DNA of 64,000 bases from Echinarachnius parma (taxonomy: Eukaryota > Echinodermata > Echinoidea > Clypeasteroida > Echinarachniidae), in the NCBI GenBank assembly GCA_037951105.1, contig JBAMJV010010099.1, forward strand, positions 1 through 64,000, read 5' to 3'. Position numbers and translations under genes: made by a program. Shown here one piece after another: positions 10,794 to 21,788 of this stretch. Numbering within the stretch: position 1 is the stretch's first letter; each line of letters starts with the position of its first letter. The notes beneath the pieces were generated by a model, which was not told where the DNA came from, made no database searches, and was given only the letters and a program-made list of their open reading frames with translations.

Positions 10794-11314
10794 TTAAAGG
10801 GACTTGGTAACATTGTCCAAATCCTTCAAACATTACTTGGAACTCTAGTGGTTCTCTCATACATTATCATATTCATATTAACAATAAAAACACGGGACAG
10901 GTTTCAGTTTTTCAAATTTCCGTTTCGTTCAAAAGATATTTACGATTGAAGTGTTCATATTTGAAATCGTCTACCATATCACTTTTAATGCCTTGTATAC
11001 AAAGTAAGTACAATGAGTTAGTGAATATCACTTTGCATTTTTGCTCATATCTCAGCCAAAAAACATTATCTAATTAACGTGAAATTTTCACACATTACTT
11101 TGTGGACATATCAGATCACTCCAATACATATTTTATTAATCAGTCATCAATGTTTGCACTTGCCAACATGGGCGTAAATTTGTTCGGAAAGCACAATGCA
11201 TTGGGGGGGCGAGCAATTGTTCACAAAAATTGCTCGCCCCTCCAATGCATTGTGTTTTCCGAACAGATTTACGCCAGTGCTTGCCAACAAAGTTACTACT
11301 GTAGATCCCATTAA
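10794..11314 (-). mobile_element. TTAA family C element, copy b, with a nested palindromic element
   Basis: One end is TTAAAGGGACTTGGTAACA. The other is the inverted aaagttact followed by a mutated gatcccattaa. Interior landmarks (aaaagatatttacgattgaa, aatgagttagtgaatatcac, cattactttgtggacatatc) match the other family C copies. The 113-bp element at 11167-11279 interrupts it. Confidence 0.8.
11167..11279. mobile_element. 113-bp palindromic hAT-type micro-element
   Basis: It is almost entirely one inverted repeat: the left arm CATGGGCGTAAAT continues through ttcggaaa-cacaatgca and a ttggggggg run, and the right arm mirrors it. Perfect 8-bp duplications CTTGCCAA lie at 11159-11166 and 11280-11287. 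It sits inside family C copy b. Confidence 0.9.
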
Positions 11315-11565
11315 CACTTTGCGTGTCTGGCGACTGGGGAGGTATAGGATCTGCAATATATTTGACACCAACGACCGTATTCTCATCCAATGGGGTTCCT
11401 GACTGGGACATGACAGTCTACAACGATTTAAATTTCCCGAAAATAACCGTTTCCTTTCGAAATTCTAAATTCCCCAAATAATTTGTATAGATAGACCACC
11501 GGGTTCCTGCAGGCAAGAGTTTAATTAAATAATCGAAGAAACTTAACTTGTGCTAGTTCCTTGCT
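11315..11565. other. Upstream non-coding stretch, unassigned
   Basis: Nothing recognisable was found here. Confidence 0.3.
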
Positions 11566-12049
11566 TTAAAGGAAGTGAAGAATACAACGTATTTTGGCAC
11601 TTATTCCATAGTTGATGACTTGTAAACTATAGATCTGCAGAAAAAAAAACTCCATGAAAATAAACACAGTAGTGATTTAGGCTAATTTTCTGATGCCAAA
11701 TCTCACTTAGCAGCCAGTTTACGCCCCACCAACATTTAGGGTCCAAAACCAGCAGCGACTGACACTTCATCGGCTTACGTCAACTAGCAACTACAGACTA
11801 TGGGGTGAAGTCACTGACCTCCAGTGGGTGAAGTTCTTTAGATGACGTCACACCAATAGAGGGCAGCATAATCGATTTTGGCGATTTCAAAGGGGCGTTC
11901 CCAGGACAATTAGATATTAACTAATTACCCAAACATTGATTGATTTCATGGGAAATGACAGCCAAATTCTTTTTCTTGAGGAAAAATTACATAATTATAG
12001 AGAGCCTAATTGTGAAAATTAGGCCATCTAGACGCTGCAGTTCCTTTAA
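11566..12049. mobile_element. Candidate TTAA element, family L
   Basis: The left end TTAAAGGAAGTGAAG and the inverted right end TTAAAGGAACTGCAG are similar, and both ends carry TTAA. The interior has no coding capacity. There is only one copy in the window, so the call rests on its termini. Confidence 0.45.
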
Positions 12050-12204
12050 CTAAAATAAATAAAGATCTATAGTTTGCCGTTGGTATGGTGATAGTAGCAT
12101 TAACCCCTTCCCTATAATGGCGATGGAAAAGGACATTCAGATTTTGGTGACACCGCAGCTACTACGACCGTATATTCTCGTCTAATTTGTTTATAGTTCA
12201 TAAT

Positions 12205-12640
12205 GGCCTAGTCGAACTATAGCGTATATATCCTTCCGTTTCCTATCCGTTTGACATCCGGAAGGTACTAGCAGGAAACGAAATGATGCGCACCAAGTAC
12301 GGAATGGACTAGTAGGATACTTTTAATTCGGCTTCGTTTCGCGTGAAACAAAACGTCATGGAACTTCAAAATTTGCTAGATACTGACCGTTTTGATCGCA
12401 CATTTTGGTCGAATATAGTCTTTCATCAAAGAAAGAAGCGAGCGGAGCGAGCGGAGAGTGAGCGAAGCTAACACATCAAGCGCGAAGCCAGTTCATCCCG
12501 CTCGCTGATCCCGTGCTCTTTCACAGCAGCAGCTAGCTTGCTCGCGATCGCATAGAGAATCTCCAAGCCATATAGAGCCTTGACTAAAGGCTAGGTCGAA
12601 TAGGGAAACGGAAGGAGAAACGGTACAGTGGGACGCCGGG
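12205..12640. mobile_element. Family I element, copy 1, rearranged
   Basis: Words shared with 37590-37855 include ccttccgtttcctatcc, a gacatccggaaggtactag block, and gaaacggaaggaga followed by cacggtgcagtgggac-like sequence. The two arms are separated by foreign sequence that includes 12541-12593. Confidence 0.5.
12541..12593 (-). repeat. 53-nt exact inverted match to 1773-1825
   Basis: Read on the minus strand this block is identical over 53 bases to the left end of the short element at 1772-1964, including its TAGCCTTTAG terminus. It probably marks a second, rearranged copy of that element inside family I. Confidence 0.7.
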
Positions 12641-12747
12641 ACGCGATTTTTTTTAAATCGCCGCCGGGACATGGAAACGTGACATCGACGTTAATTCAGT
12701 CGGGAATTTCCCTGCACCCTGCTAGGATCAGGATAGATGTAGCTTCA

Positions 12748-13137
12748 TTAAAGGGATCTAGTAACTTTGTTGGCATGTGCAAAAAGTAATGAGTGCTTGA
12801 TACAATTATTATTGTTATCTGATATGTCCACTGGGTGTTGTGTGAAAATTTCAAGTTAAATGGACGTTATATGGCCGAGTAATGAGCAAACAACGCAAAG
12901 TGGTATTCACTAACTCATTGCACTCACTTTGTACACGGTTTTCGCGGTCCAGTGGATAATTTAACATCTGAACACTTCAATCGTAGATACGTATCTGTTT
13001 AACGAAAGGAAAATTTGAAAAAAGTAAAACCTGTCCCATGCTTTTATTGTTAATACAAATACAACAAGGTATGAGGGAACCGCTAGAATTCCTGGTAGGT
13101 TTTGAGGATTTGTAAAATGTTACGAAGTCCCTTTTAA
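12748..13137 (+). mobile_element. TTAA family C element, copy a
   Basis: It starts TTAAAGGGATCTAGTAACTT and ends with the inverted gttacgaagtcccttttaa. The middle carries aatggacgttatatggccga, a gcaaagtggtattcac block and gtccagtggataatttaac, all shared with the copies at 45339 and 54073. Confidence 0.85.
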
Positions 13138-13449
13138 TAATGCGTCTCACCTACAACTTGATTACATAGAGGAAGGTCTTCTGTCGACAGAGACTGAGAA
13201 GGAATACGAGGAAACCTTTAGGGCATATACATGTATATACCATAGTTCGTAACCAAGTTGAAAAACATATCGGACTGTTTTTTGTGTGTGTAAAGAATAC
13301 GTGCCATAACAAAGCGGAGACGAAGATAGGAAAACCTTCGGGCTAGGCGTATGGGATTGTTACCATGGTTACAACTAGAGTAAAAAACACTTGTCTGAAG
13401 TTCATCAGATTTTGTCTGGATAGCGATGCAAGGACGAACAAATACTTTT
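13138..13449. other. Upstream non-coding stretch, unassigned
   Basis: No feature was found beyond unassigned unique-looking sequence. Confidence 0.3.
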
Positions 13450-13783
13450 TATTTAAAGGAATAGTACAATTCTGGTTTAACTGAATTTTAGTAACTGCAT
13501 TTTGTAAGTTACTATTACTAATAGTTATAATTCAATGGTACATGAATCGTAGAAAACATAAAACAGCTACGTTACAGGGCTGTTTACACTCGCATCAAAT
13601 AAAAAAAATATTTTTAGATCAAAATTTACAACTATCTGGGATCATTTGAAATAAAGGGAAAGATTCTCATTTTAGTCACCGTGGTTTTAATAAAATAATG
13701 TACTTTCAAATGGATCCAAAACCATTAAAACCCCCACAAAGATTTGTTTGGGGAAGAACCAATACTCAAGTATATCTTTAACT
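13450..13783 (+). mobile_element. Diverged TTAA family A element
   Basis: The left side reads tttaaaggaatagtacaattctgg, then a ctgaattttagtaact block and ctaatagttataa. The right side reads accaatactcaagtatatctttaa. Both are degraded family A/B ends. The body is mostly unrelated. Confidence 0.5.
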
Positions 13784-13872
13784 CTACTGAGATGGCAAAA
13801 CATAGTTCGTAAAATGTGAACCCATTGCCCATACGGGAACCTGGTGGGTCGCAAAGTCTAGTCGGAAATATG

Positions 13873-14432
13873 TTAAAGGGATAGTTGAGTTTTGGTAGAG
13901 AGGGCGCTAGACTACTTTTTTTTGTGAGGTAATGAAAAACTGAGTGTAAAATTTGAAAGAGCATAATATTTAAATAATAAAATCATCTTTGTTTGATCAA
14001 AATCGGTTCAGAGACGGCTGAAATATCCATAAATATAACAATTTGTAATAAACCTGGGGCCCCAGGTTTATTAGAGAATTTTGAACCAGCCGTTAAAAAT
14101 TCAAAAAAATGCTTCCTCTTTTCAAAAAGTTACAAAATAGGTATTTAAATAATTGTTGGTTATTTCTCTATCTAATCACTATTTCAACAAAGCATCACAT
14201 GCACAATATTTTATTCAAAATGGTTGAAACCGATGAGTGTTTAGAGAGCGCCCTCTTACGTTGTAACGGCTCTTTTTGAATGATAACATGATTTTTACTA
14301 CGTCATTTGTAATTTTGTGTTCCTTTCTAGTTATAACTATTAGTTTGTAATGTAATGATGCAGGTTTTGGTTACTAAAATTCAGTTTCACCAAAACTGTA
14401 CTCTCCTTACCATAACTCAACTATCCCTTTAA
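13873..14432 (-). mobile_element. TTAA family A element, copy 2
   Basis: The ends are TTAAAGGGATAGTTGAGTTT and its complement. The centre is a perfect palindrome, AACCTGGGGCCCCAGGTT. The sequence is the reverse of 22304-22866 at high identity, with the same gagagcgccctctta and gagccgtta landmarks, so both copies look fairly young. Confidence 0.9.
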
Positions 14433-14719
14433 GGTCAGCTATCACGTTTATTGCATTCGGAAACGTCGTAGAAAAAAGGGGAAACCTTGCGGCCGTATTG
14501 TCAAGCCTGGGTTTGAATCAACCGGGGACTTCTTCAAGGAGAGAAATGCAAAAGGAAATGTTGCGGAAAAGAAGGAAACTGGATATATATATATTTATGT
14601 TTCTTTTTTTTTCTTCTTCCAATCCACATACTCAGGAGATATCAGTAGATATACATATCAGGAAATTGCAAAGCTACTAGTAGATGGATAATACAGAAAA
14701 CAGATTGAGGGCGCATTTG
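14433..14719. other. Upstream non-coding stretch, unassigned
   Basis: AT-rich sequence with a short T/C-rich tract near 14601-14625. No gene. Confidence 0.3.
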
Positions 14720-14974
14720 AAGAGCTTAATTGCAAAAGGCGCTAAGTCCACTTCACATTTTTTTTAACTTTGGAGAAAACCAGGTTTCTTTGCCCAACTG
14801 CGTACACATGCCTATTGGAATATAAAAATGGCGCGTTACATATTTCGATTTTGATCGTGTAATTTCTCCTAAAATTGTGATTTCTAGATAGCTACGTAGC
14901 TTATTAATCTACTGATATCGTTGACTCATTTTTTCATGGAAGGTTAATTTAGCGCCTTTTGGAACGAAGCTCTT
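14720..14974 (+). mobile_element. Family J TIR element, copy 1
   Basis: The ends are AAGAGCTTAATTGCAAAAGG, then cgctaa, and the complement of AAGAGCTTCGTTCCAAAAGG, then cgctaa. A perfect CATTTG repeat flanks it at 14714-14719 and 14975-14980. A second copy, inverted, is at 35755-36385. Confidence 0.75.
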
Positions 14975-14980
14975 CATTTG

Positions 14981-15214
14981 TCATCTCTTGTTTAGCATAT
15001 TATCCCTGATTCCAAAACGTGTCGGAGACTTATTTTTTATCAGGTTATAGTCTTTATACAAACTGTAATATCACAATGATGATAATAAAATCGAAGGAAG
15101 AAAGTTAAACAAATAATTATTAAGGATAGTTCGACCAGAAAATCCGAGTTGGGAATACTTTGGCAGAGAATTGTAACGGAGAACAAATTTTGATTTCAAT
15201 CTCGCGGGCCCACG
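14981..15214. other. Upstream non-coding stretch, unassigned
   Basis: Nothing recognisable was found. Confidence 0.3.
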
Positions 15215-15668
15215 ATATGCATCGTCCTTCTGTGAACTACTGAAGGACAAACGCAGTGGGCACACGATGGATTCGATCTCGGGATTTCACTGCTTATATA
15301 CTGTATAATTATAATGCGGACGCCACTGGCGTACCCAGGATTTTGTCAAGAGGGGGGGGGGGGGGGGGGTATTTCGTCGGGGGGGGGGGGGGGGGGAGGG
15401 GGTGTCCGTCAAAATGTTTCACTGCCGAGACCGAGATCCTTAAAAAAATGTTCGAGGCCGAGACCAAAACCACTTGTTAAGTTGTGACTTCGGGGGCCGA
15501 GACCATTGGTTATGATGGTCGAGACCGCTAAAAAGTGGCCTCGAGACCATTTAAAATTGGTAAAACAGTAATTGTTTTCATAAAAGGTGGGGGTTTAACC
15601 CCCCCCCCCCCCCCCCCCCCGGGTAAGCCTATGGCGGACGCTCTACCAATCTTGCCACTATGAAAGAC
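15215..15668 (-). mobile_element. tRNA-derived SINE copy interrupted by a hAT-type element
   Basis: On the minus strand the A-box side tagtggcaagattggtagag is followed by the hAT-type insertion. The B box (gagatcgaatcc) and cccactgcgtttgtccttcag come after it, as in the SINE at 541-888. Beyond that the body diverges, so the far end is not defined. Confidence 0.65.
15324..15633. mobile_element. hAT-type non-autonomous element 2
   Basis: The left end is CACTGGCGTACCCAGG and the right end reads gggtaagcctatg. Perfect 8-bp duplications GCGGACGC lie at 15316-15323 and 15634-15641. Two G runs are on the left and a 20-C run is on the right. It splits the SINE head between its A and B boxes. Confidence 0.9.
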
Positions 15669-16369
15669 CGACGGTCTTTAGATTTCGGATTCCTGAAATC
15701 AGAGAGTGGATGTCCCAGATGAGCAATCAAGGATGAAACAAAACAAGGACCTGACCAACAGATTGGAACAACCAGCACTAATTCGTGGATGGGCAAAGTG
15801 TATTTCCAGAAGTTGGTCCACCATCACCATATAGAAGCTCCACTTTCATTAGAGAAGAATAAGAACTGGAACGCTTTAAAGAAACTGAAGCGTCGCTGTG
15901 TTGGAGGGCGCTATACCCTAAGCATGCTACATGCTAAGGGTTCACAGAAATGCGCCATCAAAACGGCTAGCGCTCACAAATTAGTGAGCACAATGGCACG
16001 CTCACGCGCGTTTCTAACGATTAATTGCGCACAATGTCACGCTCAGTTGCGTTCCCGCCTGTTTCCGAAAACATGGCGTTGACCTGTGTGCATTATTTCC
16101 CAGGGGGGGGGGGGGGGGGGTGTCACTCTGCCACAGTGACCGCGATTTTTGTATACCGGAACGATTGCGTGCATTGGGGCTACTTGGGAACTACATGTAC
16201 CAATCACAGAGTAGTTCATAAGCGTCGTCACCGGATCGAGGTCAATAAAACAAGTTCATATGCATACGTCACCATGGATCTCATTGTTCTCATAGCGTGA
16301 TAAAATCTAGGACAGTGCGCAGGAAAATAAGCGCGATAGTCAACGCGCTTCACAGGATGATGATTGGTC
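15669..16369. other. Upstream non-coding stretch with a G run
   Basis: A G run of about 18 lies near 16103-16120. The frame 15789-16082 has no recognised domain and is probably chance. Confidence 0.35.
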
Positions 16370-16566
16370 CATAGAATTATGAATAAACAAACCAACTCGT
16401 TGGTCAAGTCTTTCTAGGTCACTACGCGATGACGTAGAGAAGCAGTCATCGGAGGCTTCAAAAATCGCGTCACTCCGCCATCTTGCCCATGTACATGACT
16501 TGCGCGCGATAAGTGGGCTTTCTAGTTATAAACGAGTGGTTGGTTTGTTTATTCATAATTCTATGT
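16370..16566. mobile_element. Small TIR element with about 28-bp arms
   Basis: The left arm catagaattatgaataaac, then aaaccaac, is mirrored at 16537-16565. The centre carries gcgtcactccgccatcttg and a gcgcgcgat word. No copy was seen elsewhere in the window. Confidence 0.55.
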
Positions 16567-17214
16567 TATTTCCTCCTTTGATGACGCAGTGCCTTTAATC
16601 TCCGAAACCTTAGGAGTGTATACGGGTGTTCGAACCAAGGTGAATCGTTACGGATGATTAACCAAACATCCTACGATTAAGTGCGCAACGATTATGAGCA
16701 AATTTGGTACGACTAGTGGTCCGTTATACTTTTAAGGACGGAGGCGATTAGGTAAGAAGTTTGTTGACCTCTGATTAAGATTATACTAGGGTCGAAAGCT
16801 CATCCTGCCTACTGAATTCAATTTTCTTGCACGAGCGTCTTTTTTTCATAATAAAATTGGTTTTATATCAAGAAAACTTACAACTGTGCAGATCGGGGAG
16901 CTCGATTGGTTCTAGACAATTAGAGACTCTGGTACCCAAATTTAGTCAAACCAAGGAGGTTTTAGATTTTCTAATAACTCCTTGGTAAAACCAAGTATTA
17001 GTAACCGTCGACCATTTTAGCTGACAGTCAGTACTCAGTAATGATTTGCGGACGTATTTCATTGAGACGTGTCAATTAGTGCCCAAGCCCCAACCGGAAG
17101 TTCGTATGGAAGCTCCAATTTGGATGATATACACACCTTGCCATGCTGGAGGACTGTATAAATGCACAACAGTTTATAGAGCCGTACGATGGCACCGACA
17201 TGTTTGGTTGAACT
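16567..17214. other. Upstream non-coding stretch, unassigned
   Basis: It contains a small inverted repeat around 16951-16990 (ccaaggag / ctccttgg). No gene. Confidence 0.3.
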
Positions 17215-17379
17215 TTAAAGATTGACAAGCGTGGGGATATTACATCGCGGGCCGCCATGTTGAACTAGGCAAGTTTGTGCGCACTGCACAACACTGATGC
17301 AGCATGCAGTACGCACCGTGCGCAGGAAGTTCGCAATATGGCGCCGGGCATCTGATTCACGAATCCGAACCACCTTTAA
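17215..17379 (+). mobile_element. TTAA family G element, copy 1
   Basis: It runs from TTAAAGATTGACAAGCGTGG to gaatccgaaccacctttaa. The core has cgcgggccgccatgttgaa, then gtacgcaccgtgcgca and aatatggcgccg. Its last TTAA (17376-17379) is also the first TTAA of the next family C element. Confidence 0.8.
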
Positions 17380-18362
17380 AGAGATCTATGGTAACATTGT
17401 TAACATCCACAACACGTATTTAAAACTCTACCGGTTCACACGTATATACCTCGTTGTATTCGTATTACCAATAGAAGCATGTAACAGGTTTCGGTTTTCC
17501 ACATTTTTTTCTCAATAATTATAAAGATAAGTAAACTATGATTGAAGTGGTCGGATTGGAGAGTCTCTAGTGGAGACTTTAAACTGTGTACAAAGTCAGT
17601 GCAATGAGTTAGCATGGTTAGCGAGTATCACTTTCCATATTTGTCGCTCATTACTCGGCCACATGACATTCATTTATCATGGCATGTATACACACATAGG
17701 CGTACCCAGGGGGGAGGGGGGTTCAAACCCCTCCCCCGCCTTTTGACCAAAAAATGACTGTTTTTTGAACCCCCCCCCCCCCCCCTTTTTCAAATTTTAA
17801 CTGGTCTTGAGACCAAATTTTTGCGAAAAGTGCGAAAAACCGTGGTCTCGGCATTGAAAAGTGCGAAAAACCATGGTCTCGGCCTCGAAAATTATGAAAA
17901 TTTGTGGTCTCGGCTTCGAAAATTTTCTACGACTACCGCCCCCCCCCCCCCCCCCCCCCACCCCACCCCGCTTACCGGGTTCTCAACCACTGGATCTTGG
18001 TCTCGGTCTCGAAAATTTTGAAGGTATTTGGTCTCGGTTTCGAAAAATTGATACGACTCCCCCCCCCCCCCCCCCCCCCCCCCCCCGCTTACCGGGTTCT
18101 CAACCACTGGATCTTGGTCTCGGTCTCGAAAATTTTGAAGGTACTTGGTCTCGGCTTCGAAAATTTTCTACGACTACCCCCCCCCCCGCTGACAGAATTT
18201 TTTTCTGAAGAAAAAACCTCCCCCTTTAAAAAATCCTGGGTACGCCACTGTATACACATCCCTCAGTCATATCAACGGACATATCTGAACATAGAAATAC
18301 ACATTTTTATCAACACTTCGTCGGTTTTTTGCATAATTATGACAGTTACTAGATCCCTTTAG
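17376..18362 (-). mobile_element. TTAA family C element, copy c, with a nested hAT-type element
   Basis: The left end TTAAAGAGATCTATGGTAAC and the right end gttactagatccctttag bracket family C interior words (caaagtcagtgcaatgagtt, cattactcggccaca). The interior is split by the element at 17695-18250. Confidence 0.75.
17695..18250. mobile_element. hAT-type non-autonomous element 3
   Basis: The ends are CATAGGCGTACCCAGG and the complement of CAGTGGCGTACCCAGG, with perfect 8-bp duplications TATACACA at 17687-17694 and 18251-18258. Inside, a block of about 117 bp is tandemly doubled (from about 17969 and 18086). Each block starts with gcttaccgggttctcaacc, carries tctcggtctcgaaaatttt, and is separated by C runs. 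Overlapping Pro-rich frames are artefacts of these runs. Confidence 0.9.
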
Positions 18363-18582
18363 CATTTCACGAAAGCGGGCTAGCATTGGCCAGGAATTGC
18401 CCATTATACCATGATACTCAACAGTTGCCGATGTTGTTATATTTATCGCTTATGCCCATTGATGTTATCGTAGGTAGGTGATGGGAATAGATTTTGGTGT
18501 GGATACGTGGAAGGATTGGTGCGTATAGCCCATGCTTATAGGACTGTTCCTGAAAATACTCCCAACCATTTAGAAATCTACC

Positions 18583-18898
18583 AGGGGGGTGGTTCACAAA
18601 GATCCTAAGTTGAACTTAACTCTAAGTTGGACTTAACAATTATGGAAAGCCGATAGTTTCTTTGAAACATTTTTGTAAAAGTTCTAACTTTTAAAAGGCA
18701 TAAAATGTTGATTCAACTCATTAATATTTTCTATTATCAAGGAGATTTCATGTTCTTGATGTAACATTTTTGAAAAGTCTAAAATACTTGCATTTTTGCT
18801 TTTGAATAAATGTTATTCCAAGGCTACAAATGGCTTACCATAATGTTTAAGTCCAACTTAGAGTTAAGTTCAACTTAGGGTGTTTGTGAAACACCCCA
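18583..18898. mobile_element. Family F TIR element
   Basis: Inverted arms of more than 45 bp: the left begins ggggtggttcacaaag and continues taagttgaacttaactctaa, and the right mirrors it. The TTCACAAA terminus is typical of a MITE type widespread in marine invertebrates. Superfamily is not assigned. Confidence 0.75.
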
Positions 18899-18960
18899 GC
18901 TCCCTGTTCATGCTGTTCCGAGTATAGTTGATGGTGAACGCATGTTACACGTATTAATTG

Positions 18961-19480
18961 AACAGTATTAATTTTGTTTATTGAAATCAGATCATGATCA
19001 TGAAGCGACCATTAATGATGTGCGTCATTTTGTTTATGGCTTCGCTTCAATGAAGGACGAAGTGTAGTGTTTAAAGACTTTCAACCACACATTTACGAAT
19101 CTTGTCGCCATCACTGAAACCTCATTGGCATCATATTCTTGAAGTCATAGTTACTAATGAACGACAGTTAATTAAACGACGTGCGTCATTCCGTTTAAAA
19201 CTAGCTCTTCAATGAAGGACAAAAGAAGCTACGGATGATGGAAATAAAAATGTTTTGAAGACATATAGATTCACTTATGTTTGATTCTTATCACTGAAAC
19301 CTCCTTGACAGGCTATACTTGAAATAATAATTACTAAGGCACGAGATCCCAACGATTTGCGTTATTTTTTTCCTTCAAAATATTGTTTACCGAGTGAAGG
19401 GTAGGATGAATACCGCGATGATAATTGTAAAACAAAACAACACAAACAAACACAATTTTTTGGACGTCTTGCAAGTCTTC
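18961..19480 (+). repeat. Degenerate tandem repeat, about 3 units of about 190 bp
   Basis: Each unit carries acgtgcgtcatt-like sequence, then cttcaatgaaggac and a tcactgaaacctc-ttg block, and then taattactaa-like sequence. Units are strongly diverged. Confidence 0.6.
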
Positions 19481-19820
19481 ACTTTATGTGGGTTTCTTGC
19501 CACAGTAAATATTTTAAACCGGTTTTTATTTTGAAACCGTTTTATTCTGTGCCCCTGTCAGATTTACATTACTGTATAGTATAGGAAAACTAATTGGTGT
19601 ACGAATCGAACGGTTCTTAGTCGTGTAGAACACATGATAACTATTAATGTTATCCATTCTACGTTCCTTATTATGTCAGTTTGTGGAAATATGATTGTAG
19701 GCTACTGATAAATTGATTGATTTTCAATATTAAATTTTGTTTTATTCATTTTTGCTATCACACATTCCACTCATTACGGTCATCTCCGATAAGATTATTA
19801 TTGTCTATGCTAAGATTCAT
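19481..19820. other. Upstream non-coding stretch, unassigned
   Basis: AT-rich, with no recognisable element or gene. Confidence 0.3.
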
Positions 19821-19988
19821 GGGCGCCGTTGCAGATAGAGATAAAAAATCGATTATAAGTTACAATCAATTATAAGTCAGAAAAGTTGCGCGTTTCAACC
19901 AATCAGATTTGCGCATTCAGAACACATGATCTGAATTACGATTAATTGTAACTTACAATCGATTGTATCTCTTTTTGCAACGGGGCCC
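19821..19988. mobile_element. Family E palindromic MITE, copy 1
   Basis: Long inverted arms start GGGCGCCGTTGCAGATAGAG. The arms contain repeated attgtaagttacaat-type words. The loop is a conserved caaccaatcagatttgcgca segment. Three more copies are at 44247, 51167 and 53676. Confidence 0.8.
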
Positions 19989-20390
19989 TTATGTCATCTA
20001 TGTGTCAGCTTGTAGAGCTACAATATATATACATAATATAAATTATCAATGTTAAATTTAATTTCATTTATTTTGTCATCCACATGTCATCACAAAACCA
20101 AGGCACATGGTCCGCGGATTTCGTCTCAAGTTCACAGTTGCTTCCACCGGCCTGTTGAACGAGCTATAAAAACGTAATAGATATAATCAGCTCTTGAGAG
20201 GAGGCTAGAGCATTAATCAAGTTGGTATCCTGACAACAACGGATCTATATAATATCCACGGTGGTGGTGATTTTAGGAGCAACATGTACACACCGCCTTA
20301 ATGAACTTGACGGGAAGCCCCATTAATCACCGTTCGTTAGCTTCACAAGAACAAAAACCTATACAGTCAGTGTACATTGTTTCAGTTCGT

Positions 20391-20790
20391 TGACAGGGGG
20401 TGCGCATAAATTACACGCATCACGTGCGTGTTGGTGTCCCAAGAACAACTACGTCTACGTGTATTAGTATATGAAGTGATTGTTCCAGGTACGTACCGCA
20501 CTGCTCGCACTCGAATGTACCTCTATTACTGGATGCGCACTGCATCACATATCACAGGCTTACATGTTATCAGACAGAGAAGTTATATAGATTCAGCTTC
20601 ATTTTACGAATGAACTTCGCTGGCTGGGCATGCAGAGTGCGCTGATTGGTACGCATCATTTTATCACGCTCAACTTCGTGTCCCAAGTACAACTACTCAT
20701 ACGAGGTGATTTTCTAGGTACTTGTAATTGTACGTCGAATACAATTCAGTGGACGCTCATTTATCACTTTGGTATCGCGGGAACAAGCTC
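20391..20790 (+). repeat. Degenerate two-unit repeat upstream of the GTPase start
   Basis: Two blocks about 220 bp apart share cgtgtcccaag-acaactac and a gtgatt-aggtac word. It might lie in the promoter or 5' UTR, but nothing in the sequence decides that. Confidence 0.4.
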
Positions 20791-21788
20791 ATAATATTGA
20801 CAGTTTAAGGAGCGCATACTACCTGAACTTGTATGCTTGGACTGCAAAACATTACAGTTGTTATTGCTTTAGCGTTTTTATCGCGTGCCGTTTTTTACGT
20901 GTTATTGTCTGGAATATTAATATGTTATGATCTTAATGGTATTACGGTGATGCTATTTTGACTTTGGACACTCTAGCAGTGTCTTGATTCCAGCCAATTG
21001 CGAGCGACGTTCTTAATGAGGTGAATTACTTAAACTGTTTGTTACTCTTTTGGCGTGGGAGCCAAATTGAGATGCTTTGATTTCGCTCACACGTTCTTCA
21101 CAACAACTTTCGAACCACGAGCGATACTTCGTCATTTTAACTATTAATGTTTTAACTTCTTTTTACTATGTTGTACGATTTTGAGTTTCGACAAGAGTAA
21201 GCAAATGAGATATTAGAACCTTGATATCTTGAACCATCTCGACACAAGTTTAGCGACAAACTTGACGGATCGCATTATTTATACTTTAATAACAGAAGAG
21301 ATTATGATTGTTTGAAATCGCAGTGACAAAAAACTAAGAAATTTGAATCGGGATAACTAACTGCAAACGTGCTTTATCTGCTTAATCGTTATCATCTTGA
21401 ACATTATATCTTCAGCGATCAAAGAGGAGGTGATGCCTTTCTTAATTTGTGAATTATTTTCAATCGTTTAAGATCCCCGTTGGAGCCGTTTTCACGAGGG
21501 GACTTATGTTAATTAGATTGAACCAAAGAACGTTGAATTGTTTTACATCACTGCCGAGCCTGTCATCTGATACTACCGAGCAAACATCGTCGACATGCAT
21601 TTTGGATTTGACTGAATAAGTGAATACCTTTGGATTTTTTGAAATCGCTATTAAACTTTATTTGTTTTGTTTAAGTGAATTAGTAAAAGGATATGCCTAT
21701 GGGATTCGACTGAGTGCATTTATTATAGTCAATTAAAGTCGTCTCAAATATTACTTTTCTTTCGAGGGAGCCCTTAAAGGGAGGGATA
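20791..21788 (+). promoter_or_regulatory. Presumed 5' UTR / promoter-proximal region of the GTPase gene
   Basis: This kilobase before the start codon is the least repetitive stretch in the first half of the window, as expected for a 5' UTR or proximal promoter. An in-frame TAG at 21726-21728 separates the start codon from anything upstream, and no in-frame ATG lies between. No TATA box or initiator could be assigned, so the transcription start is unknown. Confidence 0.35.
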
